DNA from: CAVYPR01 sp052145775
GTDB lineage: Bacteria; Actinomycetota; Acidimicrobiia; Acidimicrobiales; RAAP-2
DNA length: 29,264 bases
Assembly (NCBI GenBank): GCA_052145775.1
Contig: JBKQNY010000067.1
Location: 1 to 29,264, forward strand
Reading direction: 5' to 3'
Shown here: positions 1 through 10,292 of the stretch, piece after piece
Position numbering within the stretch: position 1 is the stretch's first letter
How the letters are laid out: every line of letters begins with the position of its first letter
Notes under the pieces: model-generated
The model's database searches: none
Told to the model about the DNA's origin: nothing
Seen by the model: the letters and a program-made list of their open reading frames with translations, nothing else
Made by a program: the position numbers and the translations under genes

Positions 1-77
1 CCGAGCGGCTCGAGGTGACCGTCGAGCGCGCCGCGCAGGGGCCGCGAAGCCGTCCGGTGGGCGGTGACGTCGGGTAG
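1..77 (+). CDS. C-terminal fragment of an upstream gene, possibly dciA (DUF721)
   Basis: One frame stays open from base 3 to a TAG stop at 75-77 and encodes the tail ERLEVTVERAAQGPRSRPVG plus a few residues. The other two forward frames stop earlier. In actinobacteria the gene just before gyrB is often the DUF721/DciA helicase-loader protein, whose C-terminus ends in a short beta strand like RLEVTVE. The fragment is too short for a firm family call; the guess rests mainly on gene order. Confidence 0.35.
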   Translation, partial: ERLEVTVERAAQGPRSRPVGGDVG

Positions 78-80
78 AAT
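75..80 (+). promoter_or_regulatory. Possible -10 element for gyrBA
   Basis: TAGAAT at 75-80 matches a sigma70-type -10 hexamer in otherwise GC-rich DNA, about 110 bases before the gyrB start. It overlaps the stop codon of the upstream fragment. No convincing -35 hexamer lies 16-18 bases upstream, so this is only a candidate. Confidence 0.25.
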
Positions 81-188
81 GAGACGTCCGCACCGGACAC
101 GTGGCCCGATCGAACCGGGAACCCGGCGCGCACGACGAGAACCATCGGATCTGAAAGGACGCGCCCGTGCAGAGCGTGGAGGTACACA

Positions 189-2111
189 TTGGCGCGTGAC
201 GACGCCTCCTACGGCGCCAAGGACATCACCGTGCTCGAGGGGCTCGAGCCGGTCCGCATCCGCCCGGGGATGTACATCGGGTCCACCGGCCCGAGCGGCC
301 TGCACCACCTGGTCTGGGAGGTGGTCGACAACTCCGTCGACGAGGCGATGGCCGGCTACTGCACCCGGATCGACGTGACCCTGTTGGCCGACGGCGGGTG
401 CCGGGTGGTCGACGACGGCCGGGGCATCCCGGTCGACCCGCACCCGCAGTACCCGGACCGCTCGGCGGCCGAGATCGTCCTCACCACGCTGCACGCCGGC
501 GGGAAGTTCGGGGGGGCGGGCTACAAGGTGTCCGGCGGGCTGCACGGGGTGGGGGTCTCGGTGGTGAACGCCCTGTCCAGGCGCCTCTTGCTCGAGATCG
601 ACCTCGGGGGTCGCCACCACGTCCTCGAGTTCACCAACGGCGGCCAGCCCAAGGGCAAGTTGAAGAAGACCGGCGACGCGCCGCGGGGCCGCACCGGCAC
701 CACGGTCACCTTCTGGCCCGACCCCACGATCTTCGAGGAGGTGGAGTTCCGGGCCCAGACGATCATCGAGCGGCTGCAGGTGATGGCCTTTTTGAACAAG
801 GGCCTCGAGATCCGGTTCTCCGACGAGCGCGAGGGGCGCGGGGAGAAGAAGGTGTTCCGCTACAACGGCGGCATCGTCGACTACGTGAAGCACCTGAACG
901 CGCCGAAGGAGTCGCTCTTCCGCAAGGTCGCCTCCTATGAGCAGTCCGAGGACGCCCAGGAGGTCGAGGTGGCCCTGCAGTGGAACACCGGGTTCCACGA
1001 GAGCATCCACTCCTTCGCCAACGGCATCTCCACCACCGAGGGCGGGATGCACGAGGAGGGGTTCAAGAAGGCCCTCACCAACGTGGTGAACCGCTACGCG
1101 CGCTCGCGCAACCTGGTGAAGGAGAAGGAGGACAACCTCCTCGGGGAGGACATCCGCGAGGGGTTGACGGCCATCGTCTCGGTGCGCCTGAAGGACCCGC
1201 AGTTCGAGGGGCAGACCAAGGCCAAGCTGGGGAACGTGCCCATCCGCTCACTGGTGGAGCGGGCCACCAACGAGAAGCTGGCCGAGTGGCTGGAGGAGAA
1301 CCCCACCGAGGCCAACCAGGTGGTGAAGAAGTCGTTGGTGGCCCAGCGGGCCCGGGTGGCCGCCCGCCAGGCGCGCGACCTCACCCGGCGCAAGTCCGGC
1401 CTCGACGGGGCGGGGCTGCCGGGCAAGCTGGTCGACTGCTCGTCACGTGACCCGCGCGAGTGCGAACTGTTCATCGTGGAGGGGAACTCGGCCGGCGGCT
1501 CGGCCAAGGACGCCCGCGACCCGCGGACCCAGGCCATCCTGCCCATCCGGGGCAAGATCCTCAACGTCGAGCGGGCCCGCATCGACAAGATGCTGAAGAA
1601 CGCCGAGATCCAGGCACTGATCGCCGCGGTGGGGGCGGGCCTGGCCGAGGACTTCGACGTGACCAAGATCCGCTACCACAAGGTGATCCTGCTGGCCGAC
1701 GCCGACGTGGACGGCTCGCACATCAGGACGCTGCTGCTCACGTTCTTCTTCCGCCAGATGAAGCTGCTGGTCGAGGGCGGCTTCGTCTACGTGGCCCAGC
1801 CGCCGCTCTATTCGACCCTGGTCGGCAAGGAGAAGGTCTACCTGAAGGACGACGCGGCCAAGGACGCCTTCATGGTCGAGCACCCCGACCACAAGCAGGA
1901 CTTCCAGCGGCTGAAGGGGCTGGGCGAGATGGACTTCGGGGAGCTGCGCGAGACCACCATCGACCCCACCAAGCGCTCGCTGCTGCAGATCAGCGTGGAG
2001 CAGGCGGCGCTGGCCGACGAGGTCTGCTCGGTGCTCATGGGTGACGACGTCGAACTGCGCCGCCAGTTCATCCAATCCAACGCGAAGGACGTCCGCTTCC
2101 TCGACGTCTGA
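189..2111 (+). CDS. gyrB: DNA gyrase subunit B
   Basis: GyrB is the ATPase subunit of the A2B2 gyrase that introduces negative supercoils. The N-terminal GHKL ATPase domain shows RIRPGMYIGS, VWEVVDNSVDEA (catalytic Glu44, Mg-binding Asn48) and DDGRGIPVD. The TOPRIM domain shows VEGNSAGGSAK (Glu431), PIRGKILNVE and DADVDGSHI, and the C-terminal GyrB tail has QRLKGLGEMD. At 640 residues the length is normal. The start is TTG at 189, preceded by GGAGG at 178-182 with six bases of spacing; nearby GTG codons are out of frame. Oddity: Asn433 replaces the usual Asp of EGDSAGG (Asp426 in E. coli), and Arg454 stands at the E. coli Lys447 position. gyrA follows after 14 bases, so the two are almost certainly cotranscribed. 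Confidence 0.98.
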   Translation: MARDDASYGAKDITVLEGLEPVRIRPGMYIGSTGPSGLHHLVWEVVDNSVDEAMAGYCTRIDVTLLADGGCRVVDDGRGIPVDPHPQYPDRSAAEIVLTTLHAGGKFGGAGYKVSGGLHGVGVSVVNALSRRLLLEIDLGGRHHVLEFTNGGQPKGKLKKTGDAPRGRTGTTVTFWPDPTIFEEVEFRAQTIIERLQVMAFLNKGLEIRFSDEREGRGEKKVFRYNGGIVDYVKHLNAPKESLFRKVASYEQSEDAQEVEVALQWNTGFHESIHSFANGISTTEGGMHEEGFKKALTNVVNRYARSRNLVKEKEDNLLGEDIREGLTAIVSVRLKDPQFEGQTKAKLGNVPIRSLVERATNEKLAEWLEENPTEANQVVKKSLVAQRARVAARQARDLTRRKSGLDGAGLPGKLVDCSSRDPRECELFIVEGNSAGGSAKDARDPRTQAILPIRGKILNVERARIDKMLKNAEIQALIAAVGAGLAEDFDVTKIRYHKVILLADADVDGSHIRTLLLTFFFRQMKLLVEGGFVYVAQPPLYSTLVGKEKVYLKDDAAKDAFMVEHPDHKQDFQRLKGLGEMDFGELRETTIDPTKRSLLQISVEQAALADEVCSVLMGDDVELRRQFIQSNAKDVRFLDV

Positions 2112-2125
2112 GGCGGGCACGAACG

Positions 2126-4624
<2,499 letters not shown>

Positions 4625-4630
4625 GCCCTC

Positions 4631-5755
4631 TCAGGACGCGCCCGAGATCGTCATCGTGTAGGGGGCGGCGGGGGGGACGTAGGAGCCGAGGGCGCGCAGC
4701 CCTGTGGCCACCACCACGTGGGCGGAGACGGAGCCGACCTCGAGCTGCAGCGAGCCGTCCACCCGGAACACCTGGGTCTGGCCGGGGGCCAGCACACCGC
4801 TGAACGCCGGGGCCGCCTGGCCGGACTGGGTGGCCTGCACCCAGGAGGACCCGCCTGTGGCCTTCACCGTGACCTGGAAGCTCTGCGAGTGGACGGTCAG
4901 GTTGGCGGCGTTGGGCGACGTGGTGGCCACGGTCAGGGTCTGGGTGGGGGCACCGCTTGGGTGGTGGGCGTGGCTCCCCGAGCCGGCCGTGGTGGTGGAC
5001 GGGGAGGTGGGGGCCTGGGTGACCCCGATGTCGCTCAGCCATCGGGGCTCGTAGCGGTGGACCAGCAGGGCGCCGATGCCCAGCATCACGGCGACGGCCA
5101 GGACGCCGATCGCCACCGAGAGCGCGGCGGTGGACGGGCGGGCCCTGGGTCCGCGCGGCGCCTGGGGCCGGACGGCCGGGATGACCCCGGTATTGGGCAC
5201 CGCGTTCACCTGGGCGGCCGCCGAGGGGACCTTGGTATTGGGCACCGCGTTCACCTGGGCGGTGGTCGAGGGGACCCCGGTCGGATGGGGTGTCACGTGG
5301 ACCGGCCTGTCCACCCGGGTGACCGCGGTCACCGGCACGGTGCCGGTCGGGGCCAACGGTGGTCCGACCGCCACGGCAGAGGTCGCGGCCACGGCCGCCG
5401 GGGCGACCGCGGCGACCGGTCGCGGCGCCACCGGGACCACCGGGGGAGCGGCCGTCGGCGACGGCCAGTGGTCGACCACCGCCAGGACGAAGCGGTCGCC
5501 GGGCAGCCCGAGGAAGTCGGCGTAGCGCCGGAGGGTCTGGAGCACCACCACCCGGTCGGGGATGCGGTCCACCGTGCCGGTCTCGAGGGCCTCGAGCTGG
5601 TGCAGGTTGAGCCCGGTGCGGGCGGCGACGTCCTCGAGGTGGAGCCCCTGGCGGGTCCGGGACCGCCGCAGGAGGCGGCCGACCTCGGGCACGGACGAGG
5701 GAGTCCCGGTCGCCGCGTCGCCTCGCCGGTTGCCGCCGTCGTGACGCCGGGTCAC
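4631..5755 (-). CDS. RodZ-like helix-turn-helix membrane protein
   Basis: This 374-residue protein has the RodZ layout. A Cro/C1-type helix-turn-helix spans about residues 23-95 (VGRLLRRSRTRQGLHLEDVA, then LNLHQLEALETG). A Pro/Ala/Val-rich linker of over 100 residues follows, then one membrane helix at about 210-232 and an extracellular beta-rich domain at about 275-374 resembling DUF4115. RodZ proteins link the cell-shape machinery to the membrane in rods; here no mreB or other shape gene is nearby, so the role is inferred from architecture only. The linker holds two copies of a 15-residue repeat containing AQVNAVPNT. The gene is divergent from the response regulator, with 131 bases between starts, and convergent with gyrA. 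Confidence 0.8.
   Translation of the reverse strand: MTRRHDGGNRRGDAATGTPSSVPEVGRLLRRSRTRQGLHLEDVAARTGLNLHQLEALETGTVDRIPDRVVVLQTLRRYADFLGLPGDRFVLAVVDHWPSPTAAPPVVPVAPRPVAAVAPAAVAATSAVAVGPPLAPTGTVPVTAVTRVDRPVHVTPHPTGVPSTTAQVNAVPNTKVPSAAAQVNAVPNTGVIPAVRPQAPRGPRARPSTAALSVAIGVLAVAVMLGIGALLVHRYEPRWLSDIGVTQAPTSPSTTTAGSGSHAHHPSGAPTQTLTVATTSPNAANLTVHSQSFQVTVKATGGSSWVQATQSGQAAPAFSGVLAPGQTQVFRVDGSLQLEVGSVSAHVVVATGLRALGSYVPPAAPYTMTISGAS
5189..5278 (-). repeat. Two-copy 45-nt tandem repeat inside the RodZ-like gene
   Basis: The block GGTATTGGGCACCGCGTTCA plus flank at 5189-5233 is repeated at 5234-5278 with a period of exactly 45 bases. Because 45 is a multiple of three, the reading frame is kept and the linker gains a repeated 15-residue unit (AQVNAVPNT plus six variable residues). 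The first 28-29 bases are identical in the two copies and the rest diverge, consistent with an in-frame duplication. Confidence 0.85.
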
Positions 5756-5886
5756 CGCATGCTCCCTCCTGTTCCGAGCCAGCAGCCTACCTCAGGGCCT
5801 TCTTGCAGGTGGTGGGTGGTAATCGGACGGGCCACAGTATTCCTACAGCTTCGAGCGCCAGGATGCGTGCCGGGAGGTGATGAGAC

Positions 5887-6624
5887 ATGGCAGAGGCGGC
5901 GCGGGTGCTGGTGGTCGACGACGAGCCGGGGATCTGCGACCTGGTGTCGATGGCCCTGCGCTACGAGGGGCTGAAGGTCGAGGTGGCCCACACCGGCTGG
6001 GACGCCATTCGGTCGGTGGCCAGCTTCCGGCCGCACCTCGTGGTGCTCGACGTGATGCTCCCCGACCTCGACGGGTTCGAGGTCCTGCGGCGGCTCTCCG
6101 GCGACCACCCGCGGGTCCCGGTCCTCTTCCTCACCGCCCGAGACGCCCTCGACGACAAGTTGCGCGGCTTCACCCTGGGCGGCGACGACTACGTGACCAA
6201 GCCGTTCAGCGTCGAGGAGCTCATCGTGCGGGCCCGGGCCATCCTGCGCCGCGTCCACGAGATCGAGGATGACAGCGCCACCCTGCGCTGCTCGGACCTC
6301 GTCCTCGACGAGGACCGCCACGAGGTGACCCGGTCCGGACAGCCGGTCGATCTCACGCCCACCGAGTTCAAGCTCCTCCACTACCTGCTCTTGAACACCG
6401 ACCGAGTGGTCTCCAAGGCCCAGATCCTCGACCGGGTGTGGCAGTACGACTTCGACGGTAACGAGAACGTGGTCGAGATCTTCATCAGCTCGCTCCGGCG
6501 CAAGCTGGAGGCCAACGGCCCCCGCCTCATCCAGACCGTGCGCGGGGTCGGCTACCGCCTCCGCCCGCCGTCCGGCGCGCAGCGGCCCCCGTCGCCGGAC
6601 GAGGGCGGCCGGGACGGGCCGTGA
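5887..6624 (+). CDS. OmpR/PhoB-family response regulator
   Basis: This 245-residue protein has an N-terminal receiver domain (about 6-120) with acidic pocket Asp11-Asp12, phosphoacceptor Asp55 in VVLDVMLPD, Thr83 and Lys105 in TKPF. A C-terminal winged-helix DNA-binding domain (about 140-232) includes LTPTEFKLLHYL and VRGVGYRL. It would bind promoter DNA when phosphorylated by the kinase encoded next. The ATG at 5887 follows GGGAGGTGATG. Its coding end overlaps the kinase start by four bases (GTGA), implying translational coupling. The 131-base divergent spacer upstream holds an AT-richer patch near 5836-5850 (CAGTATTCCTACAG) that may be promoter DNA. It resembles actinobacterial PrrA/TcrX/MprA regulators; the stimulus cannot be read from the sequence. 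Confidence 0.95.
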   Translation: MAEAARVLVVDDEPGICDLVSMALRYEGLKVEVAHTGWDAIRSVASFRPHLVVLDVMLPDLDGFEVLRRLSGDHPRVPVLFLTARDALDDKLRGFTLGGDDYVTKPFSVEELIVRARAILRRVHEIEDDSATLRCSDLVLDEDRHEVTRSGQPVDLTPTEFKLLHYLLLNTDRVVSKAQILDRVWQYDFDGNENVVEIFISSLRRKLEANGPRLIQTVRGVGYRLRPPSGAQRPPSPDEGGRDGP

Positions 6625-8213
6625 CTCTCCGGGCGCGCCTGGCGCTCGTCCTGGTGGGGGTGGTCGCCGCCGGGCTGCTCATCTCCGACGTGGTCGTCTA
6701 CACCCAGCTTCGGTCGTTCCTCGTCTCCCGACTCGATCCCGAGCTGGCCAGCGCGGCCTACCCGGTGTCGCGGGCGCTCGTGTGCAACGGGGATCTGGCG
6801 CGGCCTCCGGGGGCGCCGGCCTGTTCGGTCCGCAGCGGGCCCAACCGGGCGTTCCCCCCCGTCGGGGGCGCGGCCGGGCCCGGCGCCACCCGCGACAGTG
6901 CCTTCCCGACCGGCACGGTCGGCGAGCTGGTGACCCCCGGAGGCCAGGTGGAGGGGCGGCCCCTTCCCTTCCTCTACGGCGGCCCCGCCCCGGCCCCCCC
7001 GGTCCTGCCCCGGCCGCTGCCGGCGACCTCGGAGCACTCGCCCGCCTACTTCGACGCCACGAGCGCCGGCGGCGGCGTCGCCTACCGGGTGCTGGTGCGG
7101 CCGCTCGGGGCGGGCGGCCTCTACCTGGTGGTGGCCATCCCCCTCACCGACGCCAACCAGACGCTCGGACGGCTGGCGCTGGTGATGGTCCTGGTCAGCC
7201 TGGCCGTGCTGATCGGGCTGAGCGGGCTCGCCTGGTGGATCGTGCGGCGCGGGCTCGAGCCCCTCGAGGACATGGCGGCCACCGCCGGGGCCATCGCCGG
7301 CGGGGACCTCGGGCGGCGGGTCGCCCCGGCCGACGACCGCACCGAGGTGGGGCGGCTCGGTCTCGCCCTCAACTCGATGCTGGGGGAGATCGAGGCGGCC
7401 TTCGCCGCCCGCACGGCGTCGGAGGGCCGGCTGCGGCGGTTCCTGGCCGACGCCTCCCACGAGCTGCGCACGCCGCTCACCTCGATCCGCGGCTACGCCG
7501 AGATCTTCGACCTGGGCGCCAGCGAGCGGCCCGAGGACCTGGCCACCTCCATGCACCACATCCGCGAGGAGGCGGACCGCATGAGCGTGCTCGTCGACGA
7601 CCTCTTGGTGCTGGCCCGGCTGGACCGGGAGCGGCCCCTCGACCTGGGCCGGATGGACCTGATGGCCGTGGCCCAGCGCGCCGTCGCCGCGGCCGGCGCC
7701 TCGGCCCCGGACAACCCGGTCTCGCTCACGGCCCCGGCCGCGCTGGAGAGAGTGGGCGACGCGGCCCGCCTCCGCCAGGTCGTGGACAACCTGCTGGTGA
7801 ACGCGGTGCGCCACTCGCCCGAGGGCGGCGAGGTCGCCGTCCGGGTGGAGGCCGTCAGGTCCGAGGTCCTCGTCGAGGTGGCCGATCACGGCCCGGGGGT
7901 GCCGCCCGCCGAGGCGGCGCGGATCTTCGAGCCGTTCTTCCGGGCCGACTCGTCGCGGGCCCGCACCACCGGCGGGGCCGGCCTGGGGCTGGCCATCGTG
8001 GCGGCGATCGCCCGGGCCCACGGGGGCACGGTCGGCGTGCGGCCGAACGACGGCGGGGGGGCCTGCTTCTGGGTGCGGTTGCCGGTCCACCCGGCGGCGG
8101 CCGGCGTCCCGACGGGACCGCCGGCGGCCACCCTTGGGTACCCGGCCGCGGCGGAACCGGGGCGGGCCCCGGCGCTGGGCGCCCGGCCCGGGGGAGGCGT
8201 CGGAGGCAGATAG
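6621..8213 (+). CDS. HAMP-domain sensor histidine kinase
   Basis: A 530-residue membrane kinase, partner of the preceding regulator. It has a membrane helix at about 6-27, an extracellular sensor region of roughly 155 residues rich in Pro and Gly, a second helix at about 183-205, then a HAMP domain (about 206-258). The HisKA domain has phosphoacceptor His280 in DASHELRTPLTS. The ATPase domain shows DNLLVNAVRHSPEGG (N box), DHGPGVPP (G1), FEPFFRAD (F box) and GAGLGLAIV (G2). The start is GTG at 6621 inside the regulator's stop. After the ATPase domain there is a Pro/Ala/Gly-rich tail of about 40 residues with no recognised fold. The sensor region has no recognised ligand-binding motif. Confidence 0.95.
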   Translation: MTLRARLALVLVGVVAAGLLISDVVVYTQLRSFLVSRLDPELASAAYPVSRALVCNGDLARPPGAPACSVRSGPNRAFPPVGGAAGPGATRDSAFPTGTVGELVTPGGQVEGRPLPFLYGGPAPAPPVLPRPLPATSEHSPAYFDATSAGGGVAYRVLVRPLGAGGLYLVVAIPLTDANQTLGRLALVMVLVSLAVLIGLSGLAWWIVRRGLEPLEDMAATAGAIAGGDLGRRVAPADDRTEVGRLGLALNSMLGEIEAAFAARTASEGRLRRFLADASHELRTPLTSIRGYAEIFDLGASERPEDLATSMHHIREEADRMSVLVDDLLVLARLDRERPLDLGRMDLMAVAQRAVAAAGASAPDNPVSLTAPAALERVGDAARLRQVVDNLLVNAVRHSPEGGEVAVRVEAVRSEVLVEVADHGPGVPPAEAARIFEPFFRADSSRARTTGGAGLGLAIVAAIARAHGGTVGVRPNDGGGACFWVRLPVHPAAAGVPTGPPAATLGYPAAAEPGRAPALGARPGGGVGGR

Positions 8214-8438
8214 CGGCCCCGGTGGCCGCGCGCGCTTGCAGGAAGTCTGCGCATAAGGTGGGAACCGTTCCGCAACCGGGGCCCCGTCCGCCCGGCCACC
8301 GGGGGCAGTGCTCGCTTGGTGGCGGAGGGCAGATCCCACCCTGCCGTCCGTTCTCCTTCGGGCTCTGCCCCCGGCGGCCGGACGGACCCCGGTGGGGGCG
8401 ACGGACGGTGCGGGGCGACCGTCTGGGAGAGTTGGGCG

Positions 8439-10127
8439 GTGCTCCTGCTCCTGGGCGTTGGCTTCCTCGGCGGGCTGATCACCGCACTCTCGCCCTGCAT
8501 CATCCCGGTCCTGCCGGTCATCGCCGCCGGGGGGTCGACCGGAGGCGGGCCGGGGAGGCCCTTCGCCATCATCGGGGGGATGGTGGCCAGCTTCACCGCC
8601 TTCACCCTGGCCGGCGGGGAACTGCTCAGCCTGCTGCACCTCCCCCAGGACCTGCTGCGGGACCTCGGCATCGCCCTCCTTTTCGTGCTGGCCGCGGGGC
8701 TCATCGTGCCGGCGCTGGGGGACCTGCTGGAGCGGCCCTTCGCGCGCCTGGGTGTGTCGACCGCCGGCGGGTTCGCCGGGGGGACGGCCAACGGCGCCGT
8801 GCTCGGGGCGAGCCTGGGACTGGTCTTCGTGCCTTGCGCCGGCCCGGTGCTGGCCGCCATCTCGGCCGTGGCCGCCACCCACCGGGTGGGGCTGACGGCG
8901 GCGCTGCTCACCCTGGCCTACGCCCTGGGCGCGGCGCTGCCGCTTCTGGCGCTGGCGATCGTGGTCAGGCGGACCACCACCGGGTGGAAGGCGCTGCGGT
9001 CGCGCCTGCCGGTCGTCCGCCGGGTGGCCGGGGTGGTCCTGGCGCTGACGGCGCTGGTCCTCGCCCTCGACCTCACCACCCCGCTCACGGCCGTGCCCGG
9101 CTACGCCAGCGCCATCGAGGACCACATCGAGCAGGCGCCCGGGGTCGAGAACCAGCTCCGGGCCCTGCAGGGCGAGCACGGCCGGGACTTCTCGTCCGGC
9201 CAGACGGCGGCGGCCGGCGCCCTCCCCGACCTCGGCCGGGCCCCGGCGTTCGCCGGGATCACGCGCTGGCTCAACACCCCCGGTGACCGCCCCCTCACCC
9301 TGAGCGGCCTGCGGGGGAAGGTCGTCCTGGTCGACTTCTGGACGTACTCGTGCATCAACTGCCAGCGCGAGCTGCCCCACGTCGAGGCCTGGTACGCCAA
9401 GTACCACCGCTACGGCCTGGAGGTGGTCGGGGTGCATACCCCCGAGTTCCCCTTCGAGCACGTCGTCTCCAACGTGCAGGCGGCCGTCGGCCGCCTGGGC
9501 GTGCGGTTCCCGGTGGCCATCGACGACAACTACGGGACCTGGAACGCCTACGGGAATGAGTACTGGCCGGCCGAGTACCTGATCGACCAGAACGGCGAGG
9601 TGCGCCGCACCGCCTTCGGCGAAGGGGGCTACCCCACAACCGAGAGCGACATCCGCCTCCTCCTCGAGGCCGGCGGCCCCCGCCACCTCCCGCCGACGAC
9701 CGAGCTTCCCGACCGCACGCCCACCCACGAGCTCACCACAGAGACGTACCTCGGCTCCACGCGTTTTGACGGCGAGCGCTACCTCGGCTCGGCGGTACTC
9801 GAGAGCCGCTCCTCCACCTACCGCCTGGCGGGGGGCCTGATGTCGGGCGACTTCTCGTTCGGGGGGACGTGGACCCAGAACGCCTGGGAGATCACGGCCG
9901 GGCGTGGAGCGCAGCTCGCCCTCTCCTACATGGCCGACGACGTCTACCTGGTGCTGGGGGGAACCGGGACCGTGTCGGTGTCGGTGAACGGCGTCCACAC
10001 CCAGACGGTGCGGGTCTCGGGGGTGCCCGACCTCTACACTCTTGTTTCGTCGGCGTCGTTCCACACCGGCCTGCTCACCCTCTCGGTCTCACCGGGCGTG
10101 CAGGCCTACGACTTCACGTTCGGCTAG
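8439..10127 (+). CDS. DipZ-like CcdA-thioredoxin fusion
   Basis: This is a thiol-disulfide transfer protein that passes reducing power across the membrane. Residues 1-220 form a CcdA/DsbD-like domain of about six helices with the paired cysteines Cys20 (SPCIIPVLP) and Cys133 (FVPCAGPVL). Residues about 265-410 form an extracytoplasmic thioredoxin/AhpC-like domain with the redox motif Cys305-Ile-Asn-Cys308 (TYSCINCQRELP) and a WPAEYLID cis-proline-region segment. The C-terminal ~130 residues match the beta-sandwich tail seen in DipZ proteins such as that of Mycobacterium tuberculosis. I chose GTG at 8439 because the first membrane helix then starts at once (LLLLGVGFLGG), as in the family. An in-frame TTG at 8316 or GTG at 8319 would add about 40 residues of Gly/Pro/Ser-rich sequence that looks non-coding. 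No cytochrome c genes are adjacent. Confidence 0.88.
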   Translation: MLLLLGVGFLGGLITALSPCIIPVLPVIAAGGSTGGGPGRPFAIIGGMVASFTAFTLAGGELLSLLHLPQDLLRDLGIALLFVLAAGLIVPALGDLLERPFARLGVSTAGGFAGGTANGAVLGASLGLVFVPCAGPVLAAISAVAATHRVGLTAALLTLAYALGAALPLLALAIVVRRTTTGWKALRSRLPVVRRVAGVVLALTALVLALDLTTPLTAVPGYASAIEDHIEQAPGVENQLRALQGEHGRDFSSGQTAAAGALPDLGRAPAFAGITRWLNTPGDRPLTLSGLRGKVVLVDFWTYSCINCQRELPHVEAWYAKYHRYGLEVVGVHTPEFPFEHVVSNVQAAVGRLGVRFPVAIDDNYGTWNAYGNEYWPAEYLIDQNGEVRRTAFGEGGYPTTESDIRLLLEAGGPRHLPPTTELPDRTPTHELTTETYLGSTRFDGERYLGSAVLESRSSTYRLAGGLMSGDFSFGGTWTQNAWEITAGRGAQLALSYMADDVYLVLGGTGTVSVSVNGVHTQTVRVSGVPDLYTLVSSASFHTGLLTLSVSPGVQAYDFTFG

Positions 10128-10141
10128 GGCCGAAACGGCCC
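10127..10141. terminator. Hairpin just after the DipZ-like gene
   Basis: GGGCCG-AAA-CGGCCC is a perfect 6-bp stem with a 3-base loop, beginning at the last base of the dipZ-like stop codon. No T-run follows, so it would be a terminator of the U-tract-poor kind common in GC-rich actinobacteria, or a 3'-end stabiliser. Confidence 0.45.
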
Positions 10142-10292
10142 GAACCACGGCCCGCCCGGACCAACGGGACGGGGAATCAGCGTGGACCGGCCCCGGTTGG
10201 GAATAATTACGCCGAGAGCGAGAGGAGGCCACCGGGCTCCCGGTGGGCGCTTGGCACGTGCCCGCGAGCCCACGGGGACCCGACCTGCGCAG

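Noticed and set aside
5756..5886. A firm promoter pair for the divergent RodZ-like and regulator genes
   Set aside because: TTGCAG at 5803-5808 has no -10-like hexamer at 16-18 bases, so no pair could be supported.
8316..8438. N-terminal extension of the DipZ-like protein from TTG 8316
   Set aside because: The added 41 residues are Gly/Pro/Ser/Arg-rich, lack a signal or membrane segment, and are not expected in the family; GTG 8439 fits better.
6552..10064. A 1170-codon open frame on the minus strand across the two-component and dipZ-like genes
   Set aside because: It is antisense to three genes with clear motifs, and its translation is Gly/Arg/His/Pro-rich with no domain. Long antisense frames are expected at this GC content.
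10182..10292. N-terminal extension of the DMT-like permease from GTG 10182
   Set aside because: The 37 added residues are Arg/Pro-rich and precede the first helix; ATG 10293 starts at the helix.
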